From assembly GCA_963732695.1 (NCBI GenBank), contig CAVTAP010000016.1:167820-231819 (forward strand): 64,000 nucleotides of DNA, written 5' to 3'. Positions 27,337 to 35,478 of this stretch are shown piece after piece; the first letter of the stretch is position 1, and each line of letters opens with the position of its first letter. The stretch is from CADEDH01 sp963732695. Lineage in GTDB: Bacteria; Actinomycetota; Acidimicrobiia; Acidimicrobiales; SZUA-35. Under the pieces are notes generated by a model. The model had not been told where the DNA came from and did not search any database. It saw only the letters and a program-made list of their open reading frames with translations. The position numbers and the translations under genes were made by a program.

Positions 27337-28716
27337 ATGACCGTCCTCGACGAGCTACGGCGGCGGTTGCCGGCCGACCGGATCCAGACCGACCCCGACG
27401 TGGTGGAGGTGTACGGCCGCGACCGGGCCGCCTTCGTGGGCGGCGGAACGGCGGCGGTGCTCGTGAGCCCCCGGTCCACGGCCGAGGTGGTGGCCGTGGT
27501 GGACGCGGCCCGGGCCGCTCGGGTGCCGATCGTGCCCCGGGGCGCCGGCACCGGCCTCACCGGCGCGGCCAATGCCGTCGACGGATGCGTGATGGTCTCG
27601 CTCCACCGGATGGACGCCATCGTCGACATCGACACCACCAACCGCATGGCCCGTGTGCAGCCCGGCGTGATCAACGCCGAGCTCAAGAAGGCGGTGGCGG
27701 CCCACGGCCTGTTCTACCCGCCCGACCCGGCCTCGTTCGAGATGTCGAGCATCGGCGGCAACGTGTCGACCAACGCCGGCGGCCTGTGCTGCGTCCGCTA
27801 CGGCGTCACCCGGGACTACGTGATGGGCCTCGAGGTGGTGCTGGCCTCGGGCGAGGTGCTGCGTACCGGCCGGCGCACGATCAAGAGCACCACCGGGCTC
27901 GACCTCACCGGCCTGTTCGTGGGGGCCGAGGGCGTGCTCGGCATCATCACCGAGATCACGCTCAAGCTCGTGCCCTCCCCCGCCCCGCCGGCCACCGCCG
28001 TGGCCTACTTCGACCACCTGGCCCCGGCCGGCACCGCCATCGCCGAGATCTTCCGCCACGGCCACGAGCCCACGATGATGGAGATCATGGACCAGGCCAG
28101 CATCCGCCGGGTCGAGCAGCACTTCCGTATGGAGCTCGACACCGACGCCGCCTGCCTGCTGCTGATCCAGGCGGCCGGCGACAACGCGGCCGGTAGCACC
28201 GCCGCCGGGGCCATCGAGGCCATGGCCGGGCTGTGCGACGCCAACGGGGCCAGCTTCGTGTACCACGTGGCCGACCCGGCCGAGGGCGACATGCTGGTGG
28301 AGGTCCGCCGTCGGGTGGGCATGGCCATGGACCTGACCGGCCTGATGTGGCTCCCGGAGGACGTGGCCGTGCCCCGCCAGCGCCTGGCCGAGCTCCTGGC
28401 CGGCATCGAGGCCATCGCCCAGCGCCGCAACATCGAGATCCCCACCATCGGCCACGCCGGCGACGGCAACATGCACCCCCTCATCGAGTTCGACGGCAAC
28501 GACCCCGACGCCGTGGCCACCGCCCGTCAGGCCTTCGCCGACATCATCGGGCTGAGCCTGGAGCTGGGCGGCACGATCGCCGCCGAGCACGGGGTGGGAA
28601 CGCTCAAGCGGGACTTCGTCGACCGGGAGCTCGATCCGCTCCAGCTGGCCGTGCAACGGCAGGTGCGGGCCACCCTCGACCCGGAGGGCCTGTTCAACCC
28701 GGGCAAGGCCTTCTGA
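27337..28716 (+). CDS. FAD-linked oxidase, glycolate oxidase GlcD / D-lactate dehydrogenase family
   Basis: 459 residues from ATG 27337. FAD-binding PCMH fold: VPIVPRGAGTGLTGAANA, PPDPASFEMSSIGGNVSTN and TGLDLTGLFVGAEGVLGI. The C-terminal cap carries the metal/substrate motif TIGHAGDGNMHP and EHGVGTLKRDF. Enzymes of this group oxidise 2-hydroxy acids such as glycolate, D-lactate or 2-hydroxyglutarate and pass electrons to a quinone or ETF. No GlcE/GlcF partners are adjacent, so a single-subunit D-2-hydroxyacid dehydrogenase is more likely than a glycolate oxidase complex. Confidence 0.9.
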   Translation: MTVLDELRRRLPADRIQTDPDVVEVYGRDRAAFVGGGTAAVLVSPRSTAEVVAVVDAARAARVPIVPRGAGTGLTGAANAVDGCVMVSLHRMDAIVDIDTTNRMARVQPGVINAELKKAVAAHGLFYPPDPASFEMSSIGGNVSTNAGGLCCVRYGVTRDYVMGLEVVLASGEVLRTGRRTIKSTTGLDLTGLFVGAEGVLGIITEITLKLVPSPAPPATAVAYFDHLAPAGTAIAEIFRHGHEPTMMEIMDQASIRRVEQHFRMELDTDAACLLLIQAAGDNAAGSTAAGAIEAMAGLCDANGASFVYHVADPAEGDMLVEVRRRVGMAMDLTGLMWLPEDVAVPRQRLAELLAGIEAIAQRRNIEIPTIGHAGDGNMHPLIEFDGNDPDAVATARQAFADIIGLSLELGGTIAAEHGVGTLKRDFVDRELDPLQLAVQRQVRATLDPEGLFNPGKAF

Positions 28717-28788
28717 ACGGGCGCCACGCCCCGGCCGTCCGGCGCGCCGGGTCGGCCGCGCCCACTGAGATCGGGTAGAACGGGCGCC

Positions 28789-29658
28789 GTGCGCATCGTG
28801 ACCTGGAACACGTGGTGGTGCTTCGGCCCGTGGCGGGAGCGCCAACCCAGGCTGGTGGCGACCATCGCCGCCATGCGGCCCGACGTGGTGCTCCTGCAGG
28901 AGACGTGGGCCGACCAGGCCCGATCGGTGGCCGAGGCCTGCGGCCTGGCCGTCGTCGGCCTCGAGACCGGCCCCTTCCACCCGCAGGGCACCGACGGCAC
29001 GGCCGCCGACCATCAGATGGGGAACGCCGTGCTGGCCGACCCGGCCCGGGCCCGGCTGATCGGCACCGTGTCACTGCCCTCGGGTGACGACCGGGTGCAC
29101 CGGGCCGGGGTGGCCGTGGCCTGGAGCACCGTCGCCGGCACCGAGGTGCTGGCCGTGGCCACCCACCTCAACCACATAGCGTCCAACCACGCCGTCCGCC
29201 AGCGCCAGCTCGACCGCCTGCGCTGGTGGCTGAGCGGGGTGTGGCCCGACGGCCCCGTGGTACTGGGAGGTGACCTGAACCTCACCCCCCACAGCCCTGA
29301 GTACGGGCTGGCCATCAGCCCCCACTGGGTCGACCTGTGGGCCCGCACGAGGCCCGATCATCCCGGCTCCACCATGGACCCGGCCAACCCCAACTTCCGC
29401 GACACCGAGTGGATGGACGACCGCAACGGACCCGGCCATCCGCCCGGCGTCCGCTTCGACTACCTGCTGGCCCGGCACCGGGCGCCGGCCCGCCCCGGCG
29501 ATCCGGGGCTGACGGTGGCCGCCATCGAGTTGATCGGCGGCGCCGACCACGGCTGGCCCAGCGACCACCTCGGCCTGTGCGCCGACCTCGAGCCCACGCC
29601 CGACCCGGGCTCCGGTACCCCTTCCCTCCCCACCCCCCAAGGAGAACGTCATGCCTGA
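28789..29658 (+). CDS. Endonuclease/exonuclease/phosphatase (EEP) superfamily protein
   Basis: 289 residues starting at GTG 28789. EEP-fold catalytic motifs in order: WNTWW, DVVLLQETWAD (metal Glu), ATHLNHIASNH, VVLGGDLNLTP (Asp and Asn), RFDYLLA and GWPSDHLGL (Asp-His). These metal-dependent enzymes cleave phosphodiesters in DNA, RNA, phosphoinositides or sphingolipids. There is no signal peptide, so the enzyme is probably cytoplasmic. The 3' end overlaps the next gene by 8 bp. Confidence 0.85.
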   Translation: MRIVTWNTWWCFGPWRERQPRLVATIAAMRPDVVLLQETWADQARSVAEACGLAVVGLETGPFHPQGTDGTAADHQMGNAVLADPARARLIGTVSLPSGDDRVHRAGVAVAWSTVAGTEVLAVATHLNHIASNHAVRQRQLDRLRWWLSGVWPDGPVVLGGDLNLTPHSPEYGLAISPHWVDLWARTRPDHPGSTMDPANPNFRDTEWMDDRNGPGHPPGVRFDYLLARHRAPARPGDPGLTVAAIELIGGADHGWPSDHLGLCADLEPTPDPGSGTPSLPTPQGERHA

Positions 29659-30412
29659 TCGTGCAGCACTGGTGACCGGCGGCGGCCGCGGAATCGGACG
29701 GGCCATCGCCCTGGGCCTGGCCGCCGACGGCATCGACGTGGCCGTCACCTACCGGCGCGACGCCGAGGCGGCGGCCGAGACGGTGGCCGCCATCGAGGCC
29801 CTGGGCCGGGCCGGCCACGCCATCCAGGCCGACGTGAGCGCGCCCGACGACAACGTGCGGGCGGTGGCCGAGGTCATCGACCGTTTCGGGGGCTTCCAGG
29901 TGCTGATCGCCAACGCCGGCATCGCCAGCGGGGGGCGATCGGTGGTGAACACCGAGCCCAAGGAGCTGCTGCGGGTGGTGTCGACCCACGCCCTGGGCGC
30001 CCACCACCTGTTCTCGGTGGCCGTCCCCCACCTCCGCACCCACGAACGGGCCGACATCGTGGCCATCTCCTCGGCGGCCACGCTGTCCAACAACGCCAAC
30101 GGCGCCCCCTACAACATGGGCAAGGCGGCGCTCGAAGCGCTGGCCTTCACCCTGGCCAAGGAGGAGCGCGACAACGGCATCAGGGTCAACATCGTGGCGC
30201 CCGGCCTGGTGGAGACGGAGATGGGCCGCCGCCTGGTGAAGGGGGCGGCCGGGATCGACGACATCACCACCCTGAACGCCATCATGCCCTTCGGCCGGGT
30301 GTGCCAGCCGGAAGACATCGCCGCCGCCGTCCGGTTCTTCGTGTCCGACGGTGCCGCCTATGTGACCGGGGAGAAGCTCAACGTGTGGGGAGGCGGCCAA
30401 ACCTGGCGTTAG
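29651..30412 (+). CDS. Short-chain dehydrogenase/reductase
   Basis: 253 residues. Classical SDR: the cofactor motif TGGGRGIG (residues 9-16), NAG (88-90) and the catalytic Ser140/141, Tyr154 and Lys158 (APYNMGKAA). Closest in layout to FabG-like and sugar- or alcohol-oxidising SDRs. The Arg in TYRRDAEA, after the second strand, suggests NADP(H). The substrate is unknown. It overlaps the EEP gene by 8 bp, with AAGGAG 8 nt before ATG, so the two are co-transcribed. Confidence 0.88.
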   Translation: MPDRAALVTGGGRGIGRAIALGLAADGIDVAVTYRRDAEAAAETVAAIEALGRAGHAIQADVSAPDDNVRAVAEVIDRFGGFQVLIANAGIASGGRSVVNTEPKELLRVVSTHALGAHHLFSVAVPHLRTHERADIVAISSAATLSNNANGAPYNMGKAALEALAFTLAKEERDNGIRVNIVAPGLVETEMGRRLVKGAAGIDDITTLNAIMPFGRVCQPEDIAAAVRFFVSDGAAYVTGEKLNVWGGGQTWR

Positions 30413-30451
30413 CCGGCTCGCCGCACGTCGAGCTCTTCCTCGACAGGGGCC

Positions 30452-30790
30452 TCAGATGGCGTCTACGCCCATCTCGCCGGTACGGATGCGCACCAGCGCG
30501 TCCACCGACACCACCCAGATCTTGCCGTCGCCGATGTGGCCGGTCTGGGCCGCGCCCCGGATGGCCTCGGCCACCTTGGTCGAGTCGAAATCATCGATGA
30601 TGATCTCGAGCTTGATCTTGGGCACGAAATCGACCCGGTACTCGGCACCGCGATAGGTCTCGGTGTGCCCGCCCTGACGGCCGAACCCCTTCACCTCGGT
30701 CACGGTCATGCCCTGTACGCCGATGCCCCGGAGGGCGTCCTTCACGCCGTCGAGCATGTGGGGTTTGATAATTGCTGTCACGAGTTGCAT
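30452..30790 (-). CDS. glnB: Nitrogen regulatory protein PII
   Basis: 112 residues, the full PII length. Shows MQLVTAIIKPHMLDGVKDAL, the T-loop GHTETYRGAEYRVDF with Tyr51 (the uridylylation/adenylylation site) and the ATP-binding TGHIGDGKIWV and RIRTGE. PII senses ATP/ADP and 2-oxoglutarate and adjusts ammonium uptake and nitrogen regulators. It usually sits beside amt and glnD, but here neither is adjacent. Upstream lies an atypical winged-helix regulator transcribed toward it, in the same direction with a 138-bp gap. The start has GAGAGGAG upstream. Confidence 0.95.
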   Translation of the reverse strand: MQLVTAIIKPHMLDGVKDALRGIGVQGMTVTEVKGFGRQGGHTETYRGAEYRVDFVPKIKLEIIIDDFDSTKVAEAIRGAAQTGHIGDGKIWVVSVDALVRIRTGEMGVDAI

Positions 30791-30928
30791 CGCTTAGCTC
30801 CTCTCTCGGTGACCGAAGCTAGGGCTGGCCCGTTTCGCCCGCGTTCGCGGCCGATTACGCCTAGTTGACCCGTATCTGTCGGACTTCTGAACTTTTGGGC
30901 TCGCCACCCGGTACCTGGCACCCGGTGC

Positions 30929-31420
30929 TCAATACTCGGTGCTGGACACCTGGGCGCACATCACGTACCCCCGCTTACGAATGGTCCGGATCGTGAGGCC
31001 CAGCGGCTCGATACGGCGGCGGAGCCGGAGCACGTGGACGTCGAGCACGTTCCGATTCGGCTCCTCCCCCGGCCAGCCGTGGCGGAGCAGGACCTCGCGT
31101 CCCACCACCTTGTCGAAGCGCAACAACAGCACCTCGGTCAGCCTGGCCTCGATGGGGGGCAGGGCGGCCCAGCCGGCCCCGGAGCGCAGCACGCCGTCGC
31201 CGTCGAGCTCGGGCCGGGTGCTCACCCGGCGCACCAGGGTCTCCATCCTGGCCTGGAGGTCCCGGTCGTCGACGGGGAGACGGATCCAATCCTCCATCGG
31301 GTCGACGGTCACCGGTGCCGGTGTTCCCCCTTCGACCAACAGGATGCGGGGCTGCCCGCGATCACGGAGCTCGGCCCGACGGTGCTCCTCAGCTGGCCAC
31401 CGCACGAGTTCGACTGCCAT
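30929..31420 (-). CDS. OmpR-type winged-helix regulator with degenerate receiver, GlnR-like layout
   Basis: 163 residues. The C-terminal half is an OmpR/PhoB winged helix (FDKVVGREVLLRHGWP, NVLDVHVLRLRRRIEPLG, IRTIRKRGYVM). The N-terminal half (ILLVEGGTPAPVTVDPMEDW, RLPVDDRDLQARMETL) is shorter than a receiver domain and lacks a recognisable phospho-acceptor Asp pocket. No sensor kinase is adjacent. This orphan layout recalls GlnR of actinobacteria, and the gene lies directly upstream of glnB in the same direction. That makes a role in nitrogen control a reasonable guess, not a finding. Confidence 0.7.
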   Translation of the reverse strand: MAVELVRWPAEEHRRAELRDRGQPRILLVEGGTPAPVTVDPMEDWIRLPVDDRDLQARMETLVRRVSTRPELDGDGVLRSGAGWAALPPIEARLTEVLLLRFDKVVGREVLLRHGWPGEEPNRNVLDVHVLRLRRRIEPLGLTIRTIRKRGYVMCAQVSSTEY

Positions 31421-31542
31421 GACCGGACACTACGGCAAATCTGTTTCGCCTCTGTTTCGTCGTCATAAACGCTGGGCAGTTCGCTACGCCCGACGTGGGT
31501 AGTGTCGGATGAAGGCACTGACACCCGAGCAGGAGGGACACC

Positions 31543-31932
31543 ATGACCGAGATCAGGGACACGTGGCGGGATGTGGCGGCGAAGGCCGAGGCCATCGGCC
31601 TCAAGCTCCGGCTCCACCTGGAGCAGGAGGATCAGGCCGGAAGCGGTGCACCCGCTGGTGAGCCGGCCAGCGGCACCCGGGCCGCCATCGACGAGCTGGG
31701 AGCCAAGCTGAAGGACGCCATCGAGGCCTTCGGGGCGGCGGCCAAGGACCCGGCCGTCCGCTCCGACGTGGCCGACATGGGGTCGCTGCTGAAGGACGCC
31801 CTGATCACCACGTTCAGCGCCGTGGGCAACGACGTGAGCGAGGCGGCCCGGGGCGTGGGCGACGTGATGCGCAAAGGTGGTGGCACCACCCCGCCGCCTC
31901 CGGAACCACCCGCCGACGACACGGCCGGCTGA
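31543..31932 (+). CDS. Small helical protein of unknown function
   Basis: 129 residues, no membrane segment or signal peptide. The N-terminal helix (WRDVAAKAEAIGLKLRLHLEQE) and the central amphipathic helices rich in Ala, Lys, Asp and Glu suggest a soluble coiled or bundled protein; the C-terminus is a Gly/Pro/Asp tail. I do not recognise a family. AGGAGGGACACC before ATG is a strong ribosome-binding site, which supports expression. It is divergent from the winged-helix gene with 122 bp between. Confidence 0.65.
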   Translation: MTEIRDTWRDVAAKAEAIGLKLRLHLEQEDQAGSGAPAGEPASGTRAAIDELGAKLKDAIEAFGAAAKDPAVRSDVADMGSLLKDALITTFSAVGNDVSEAARGVGDVMRKGGGTTPPPPEPPADDTAG

Positions 31933-31950
31933 GCCTGGATCGTCAGCCGA

Positions 31951-32781
31951 TCAGCTCCAGCAGGACTTACTGGCCTTCCAGGGGTTGGTGCCGGACCGGA
32001 GGTAGGCGCCGAGCGCCGCCTCGTCCTGCTGGGCCGGGGTGGCGTCCTTGGCCGACTTCACGCCGTACTTGGTGGCGAACCCGTAGGAGGCCCAGCTCGA
32101 GGCCAGGAACTGGTAGGCACCGGCCGCTCCCGACGAGGAGTTGACGGCCTTGTAGTTGTCGTGGGACTCACAGTGCCGGATCGACACCATCACCGCCGGG
32201 ATCCACACACCGTGGCCGGCGTCGACGTACCCGTCGGGGTGGGTCTCGGCCGGTGGCGGCGTGGTGGCCGTGGGATCGGTGGGGGCCGCCGGATCGGTGG
32301 AAGCCGTTGGATCGACCGGCGCCGTCGGGTCGGTGGGGTTCACCGTGGTGGGCGGCGCCTCCGTGGTGGGCGGCTTGGTGGTCGTCGGCTTCTTGGTGGT
32401 GGGCGGCCTGGTGGTGGCCGGAGCCGTGGTGGTGGGGGCCGCCTCGGTGACCGGCGGGGTCGACATCTCGGTGGCCGTGGGAGCGGCCGGGGCGAGGGTG
32501 GTCTCCTCGTCGACCTGGGAGGCCACGGCGCTGGCCGGCGTCTCGTGACCGACACCCATGCCGGCCACCGCCCCCCGAGCCAGCTCGTTGAGACGCAGAT
32601 CGTCGCGTTCGCCGCCGATGGCGGCCTGATCGCCGTTACCGGCGTCTACCGACGAGCCCTGGTCTCCGTCGGACCGCTGGGCGACCACGAAGCCGAGGAT
32701 GAGGAGGCCCATCATCGACGCCAGCAGCGCTCCTCGCGCAGGCCGCGCTGAACTGGAGAGCTTTCGCACGGGTGTTCGCAC
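31951..32781 (-). CDS. Resuscitation-promoting-factor-like transglycosylase, membrane-anchored
   Basis: 276 residues. One N-terminal transmembrane segment (about 16-35, GALLASMMGLLILGFVVA) and a long Thr/Pro stalk (about 90-185) lead to a C-terminal lysozyme-fold transglycosylase domain (about 195-276). The catalytic Glu lies in SIRHCESHDNYKAVN, followed by GAAGAYQFLASSWASYG and a paired Cys at the end (KSCW). Rpf-type enzymes cut peptidoglycan during growth and exit from dormancy. The 5' region has CRP-like and MtrA-like sites (separate entries). Confidence 0.85.
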   Translation of the reverse strand: MRTPVRKLSSSARPARGALLASMMGLLILGFVVAQRSDGDQGSSVDAGNGDQAAIGGERDDLRLNELARGAVAGMGVGHETPASAVASQVDEETTLAPAAPTATEMSTPPVTEAAPTTTAPATTRPPTTKKPTTTKPPTTEAPPTTVNPTDPTAPVDPTASTDPAAPTDPTATTPPPAETHPDGYVDAGHGVWIPAVMVSIRHCESHDNYKAVNSSSGAAGAYQFLASSWASYGFATKYGVKSAKDATPAQQDEAALGAYLRSGTNPWKASKSCWS

Positions 32782-32887
32782 TCGGTATCACTCCCTTGTC
32801 TCCACCGGTCCGCCACCGGCGCCAACAATGTCGGGTGGATCATCTGATCCGACCTTCTGGTGTGTGTCGGGGGTTGACCTTAGCCAC

Positions 32888-32903
32888 GTTACGGAACCAT
32901 TAC
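32888..32903 (-). promoter_or_regulatory. MtrA-like direct repeat upstream of the Rpf-like gene
   Basis: On the minus strand GTAAT-GGTTCC-GTAAC: two pentamers spaced by 6 nt, as described for MtrA response-regulator sites of actinobacteria. It lies about 107-122 bp upstream of the rpf-like start and inside a 25-bp imperfect palindrome (32886-32910). The assignment rests on motif likeness only. Confidence 0.4.
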
Positions 32904-32912
32904 GCAACGTCG

Positions 32913-32928
32913 AGTGACCAAAGTCACA
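32913..32928 (-). promoter_or_regulatory. CRP/Cmr-like palindrome upstream of the Rpf-like gene
   Basis: Minus strand TGTGACTTTGGTCACT fits the CRP consensus TGTGA-N6-TCACA in all but the last base. It lies about 132-147 bp upstream of the start of the Rpf-like gene. In Mycobacterium tuberculosis the CRP homologue Rv3676 is known to activate rpfA from such a site. Confidence 0.55.
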
Positions 32929-33140
32929 TATGGCGTCTGACCCGCCGACGGGAAACCACGGCGCAGGAGAGCGCAGTTTGCCGTGGTCACCGGCTGATGA
33001 ATGGCCGGATACGGCCGGCCACCTCGTCACTCCGATGAAACGTGTTCTAGCGCAGCCGACAGCGGCACGGTGGGATGATCCGACCAACGGGCCATGACGA
33101 GCACCGCCGGTGTAGTACTACTGGGCACGAGGAGCCGACG

Positions 33141-33170
33141 ATGACCACCACCGCCCGGTACCAGCGATGA
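33141..33170 (+). CDS. Nine-codon leader peptide coupled to the hydrolase gene
   Basis: ATG at 33141 opens MTTTARYQR and the TGA at 33168-33170 overlaps the hydrolase ATG (33167) as ATGA. GAGGAG lies 6 nt upstream of the leader start, while the hydrolase itself has no good ribosome-binding site. This suggests translational coupling. No attenuation-type codon run is evident. Confidence 0.45.
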   Translation: MTTTARYQR

Positions 33171-33946
33171 GAGCAGCAACCGATCGCCGCCCGGCCTGGC
33201 TGCTGGGCGAGCTGCGGGCGCCGGCCGAGCTGGGCCTCTTCCTCGGCGCCTTTCCCCTGCTCCACGCCGCCCCCCGGGGGCCCTCTCGGCCGGTGCTGGT
33301 GCTGCCCGGCTTCGTGGCCGGGGACAGTTCCACGCTCCCCCTCCGGGCCCTGCTGGGCCGCCTCGGGCACCAGCCATTGAGCTGGGGCCTCGGCACCAAC
33401 CTGGGGCCCACGGCCGACACGGTCAGCGGCCTCGTGCGCCGACTGCACGAGGCGGCCGAGCAGGCCGGCGAGCCCGTGTCCCTGGTCGGCTGGTCGCTGG
33501 GTGGCATCTACGCCCGGGCCCTGGCCCAGTGGCACCCCGAGCTGGTGGACCAGGTGATCACGCTGGGCAGCCCGTTCAACATCGGGCACCGTGAGCCCAC
33601 CTCGCTCGACCCGATGTGGGCCGTGCTGGGCCGTTGGCAGCGGTTCGTGGGCCATCGGGGCGAGCTCGAGCTCGACGAGGTGCCGTGCCCGTCCACCGCG
33701 CTGTTCTCCCGTACCGACGGTGTCGTGTCGTGGGAGAGTTGCCGCCAGACGGAACACCCGACGGCCGAGAACATCGAGGTGCGGGGCAGCCACTGCGGGC
33801 TCGGGGTCAACGTGGCCGTGGCCTACGCCGTGGCCGACCGGCTCGCCCGGGCCAGCCACGAGTGGCGGTCGTTCCAACCCCCGAGCCTGCTCCGCCCCCT
33901 CTATCCCGGCCTCGCCGTCCCCACGGATCCACCGTGCGCCAACTGA
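33167..33946 (+). CDS. Alpha/beta hydrolase (lipase/esterase-like)
   Basis: 259 residues. Alpha/beta hydrolase fold with oxyanion region VLVLPGFVAG, nucleophile elbow LVGWSLGG (Ser110), Asp184 (SRTDGVVSWE) and His209 (RGSHCGLG), a complete catalytic triad. No signal peptide, so probably cytoplasmic. It overlaps the following WS/DGAT gene by 13 bp, so the pair is co-expressed. A role in releasing or remodelling acyl esters is likely from this pairing but not proved. Confidence 0.82.
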   Translation: MRAATDRRPAWLLGELRAPAELGLFLGAFPLLHAAPRGPSRPVLVLPGFVAGDSSTLPLRALLGRLGHQPLSWGLGTNLGPTADTVSGLVRRLHEAAEQAGEPVSLVGWSLGGIYARALAQWHPELVDQVITLGSPFNIGHREPTSLDPMWAVLGRWQRFVGHRGELELDEVPCPSTALFSRTDGVVSWESCRQTEHPTAENIEVRGSHCGLGVNVAVAYAVADRLARASHEWRSFQPPSLLRPLYPGLAVPTDPPCAN

Positions 33947-35478
33947 GCGGTGTCGACACCAGCTTCCTGGCCTGGGAGAGCCCCACAACCGTTGGCCACG
34001 TCACCGGCGTGCTGGTGCTCGACCCCTCGACCTCGCCCGTGCCGTGGACCTTCGAGCACCTGGTGGCCCACCTGCGGTCCCGCCTGGCCAACCTGGAGCC
34101 GCTCACTCAGAAGCTGGTGGAGGTGCCGCTGGGGCTCGACCGCCCGTACTGGGTCACCGATCCCCACTTCGACCTGGAGAACCACGTGCACCACGTGGGC
34201 GTTCCGGGCGACGGCGGCCGGCAGGCCTTCGCCGAGCTGGTGGCGGCCATCCACGAGCGCCCCCTCGATAGGCGCCGCCCGCTGTGGGAGTGTCACCTGG
34301 TCGACGGGCTCACGGCCGACGCCGTGGCCGCCTCCGGCCGCGGTGCTGGGGCAAGCCGGCGGGGCGCCGCCGCCAGGCGCCGCTACCAGGCCGTGATCAC
34401 CAAGATCCACCACGCCGCCATCGACGGCATCTCGGGCCAGGAGATCCTGGCCGGTCTGGTGGATCTCACACCCGACGTGGCCATCCCCGCCCTCGACGGT
34501 TCTGCCCCCGGCTCCGCTGCCGACGCGACCGTGGCGCCGCACCCCGCCCACCTCCCGGTGCCGACCGGGGCCGAGGTGCTGGGCCGGGCCACCCTGTCGA
34601 TGCTGACGTCGCCGGCCCGCATGGCCCGGGCGGCGGGCACGCTGGCCCGGGCGCTGCCCGTGCTGGGCCCGGCGTTCGGGCGTCAGGGCCCCGGAGCCCG
34701 GGGCGACGAGTCGGCCCGCGACCTCCTGCGCCGGTTCGGGGCCGCCCCGGCCACCCCGTTCAACGCCGCCATCGGCCCCCATCGGCGCTGGGCCTACGTG
34801 GCGGTGCCCCTCGACGAGGTGAAAGCGGTGAAGAACGCCGCCGGCTGCACCGTGAACGACGTGGTGCTGGCGGTGGTGGCCGGCGTGCTCCGCCGCTGGC
34901 TGCACGACCGCAACGCCCTCCCCGACCGGCCGCTGGTGGCGATGGTGCCGCTGTCGGTCCGCCAAGGCGCCGACCAGGGCGCGCTGGGGAACTTCATCTC
35001 CCCCGCCGTCACCACCCTGGCCACCCACGTGGAGAACCCGGCCGAGCGACTGGCCGCCATCAGCCAGGGCATGACCACGGCCAAGCGGCACCACGCCGCC
35101 CTACCCGCCTCCATGCTCACCGACCTCACCCAGGTGGCGCCGCCGGCGGTGGCGGCGCTGGCCGCCCGCCTCGTCGCCTCCACCCGGTTGGCCGACCGCG
35201 TCACCCTCCCGTTCAACGTGGTGGTGTCGAACGTGCCCGGCCCGCCGATCCCGCTGTACCTGGCCGGGGCCCTGATCCTGGGGCACTACCCGGTCTCGGC
35301 CATCGTCGACGGCGTGGGCCTCAACATCACCGTGGTATCCACCAACGGCATGCTCGACTTCGGCTTCGTGGCCGACCGTGACCTCGTGCCCGACCTGTGG
35401 GCGATGGCCGACCTGGTGGCCCCTGCGCTCGACGAGCTGTGGGCCGCCGTCAGTGACGGGGCAGCGCCACGAAGTTGA
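33934..35478 (+). CDS. WS/DGAT family wax-ester synthase / diacylglycerol acyltransferase
   Basis: 514 residues starting at GTG 33934 inside the hydrolase gene. Opens with RQLSGVDTSFLAWE, the family start, and has the active-site HHAAIDG (residues 159-165), PLWECHLVDGL before it and NVVVSNVPGPP near the C-terminus. These enzymes make triacylglycerol or wax esters from acyl-CoA at the inner membrane surface, giving carbon storage in actinobacteria. An odd Ala/Arg/Gly-rich stretch (about 131-150) just before the active site is probably a loop insertion. The last 29 bp overlap the convergent FkbM gene. Confidence 0.9.
   Translation: MRQLSGVDTSFLAWESPTTVGHVTGVLVLDPSTSPVPWTFEHLVAHLRSRLANLEPLTQKLVEVPLGLDRPYWVTDPHFDLENHVHHVGVPGDGGRQAFAELVAAIHERPLDRRRPLWECHLVDGLTADAVAASGRGAGASRRGAAARRRYQAVITKIHHAAIDGISGQEILAGLVDLTPDVAIPALDGSAPGSAADATVAPHPAHLPVPTGAEVLGRATLSMLTSPARMARAAGTLARALPVLGPAFGRQGPGARGDESARDLLRRFGAAPATPFNAAIGPHRRWAYVAVPLDEVKAVKNAAGCTVNDVVLAVVAGVLRRWLHDRNALPDRPLVAMVPLSVRQGADQGALGNFISPAVTTLATHVENPAERLAAISQGMTTAKRHHAALPASMLTDLTQVAPPAVAALAARLVASTRLADRVTLPFNVVVSNVPGPPIPLYLAGALILGHYPVSAIVDGVGLNITVVSTNGMLDFGFVADRDLVPDLWAMADLVAPALDELWAAVSDGAAPRS

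Noticed and set aside
32782..33046. c-di-AMP (ydaO-type) riboswitch before the Rpf-like gene, as known in other actinobacteria
   Set aside because: I looked for the conserved GGGGGA and GGGTGA-type core segments on the minus strand and did not find them; protein-binding sites explain the conserved-looking bases better.
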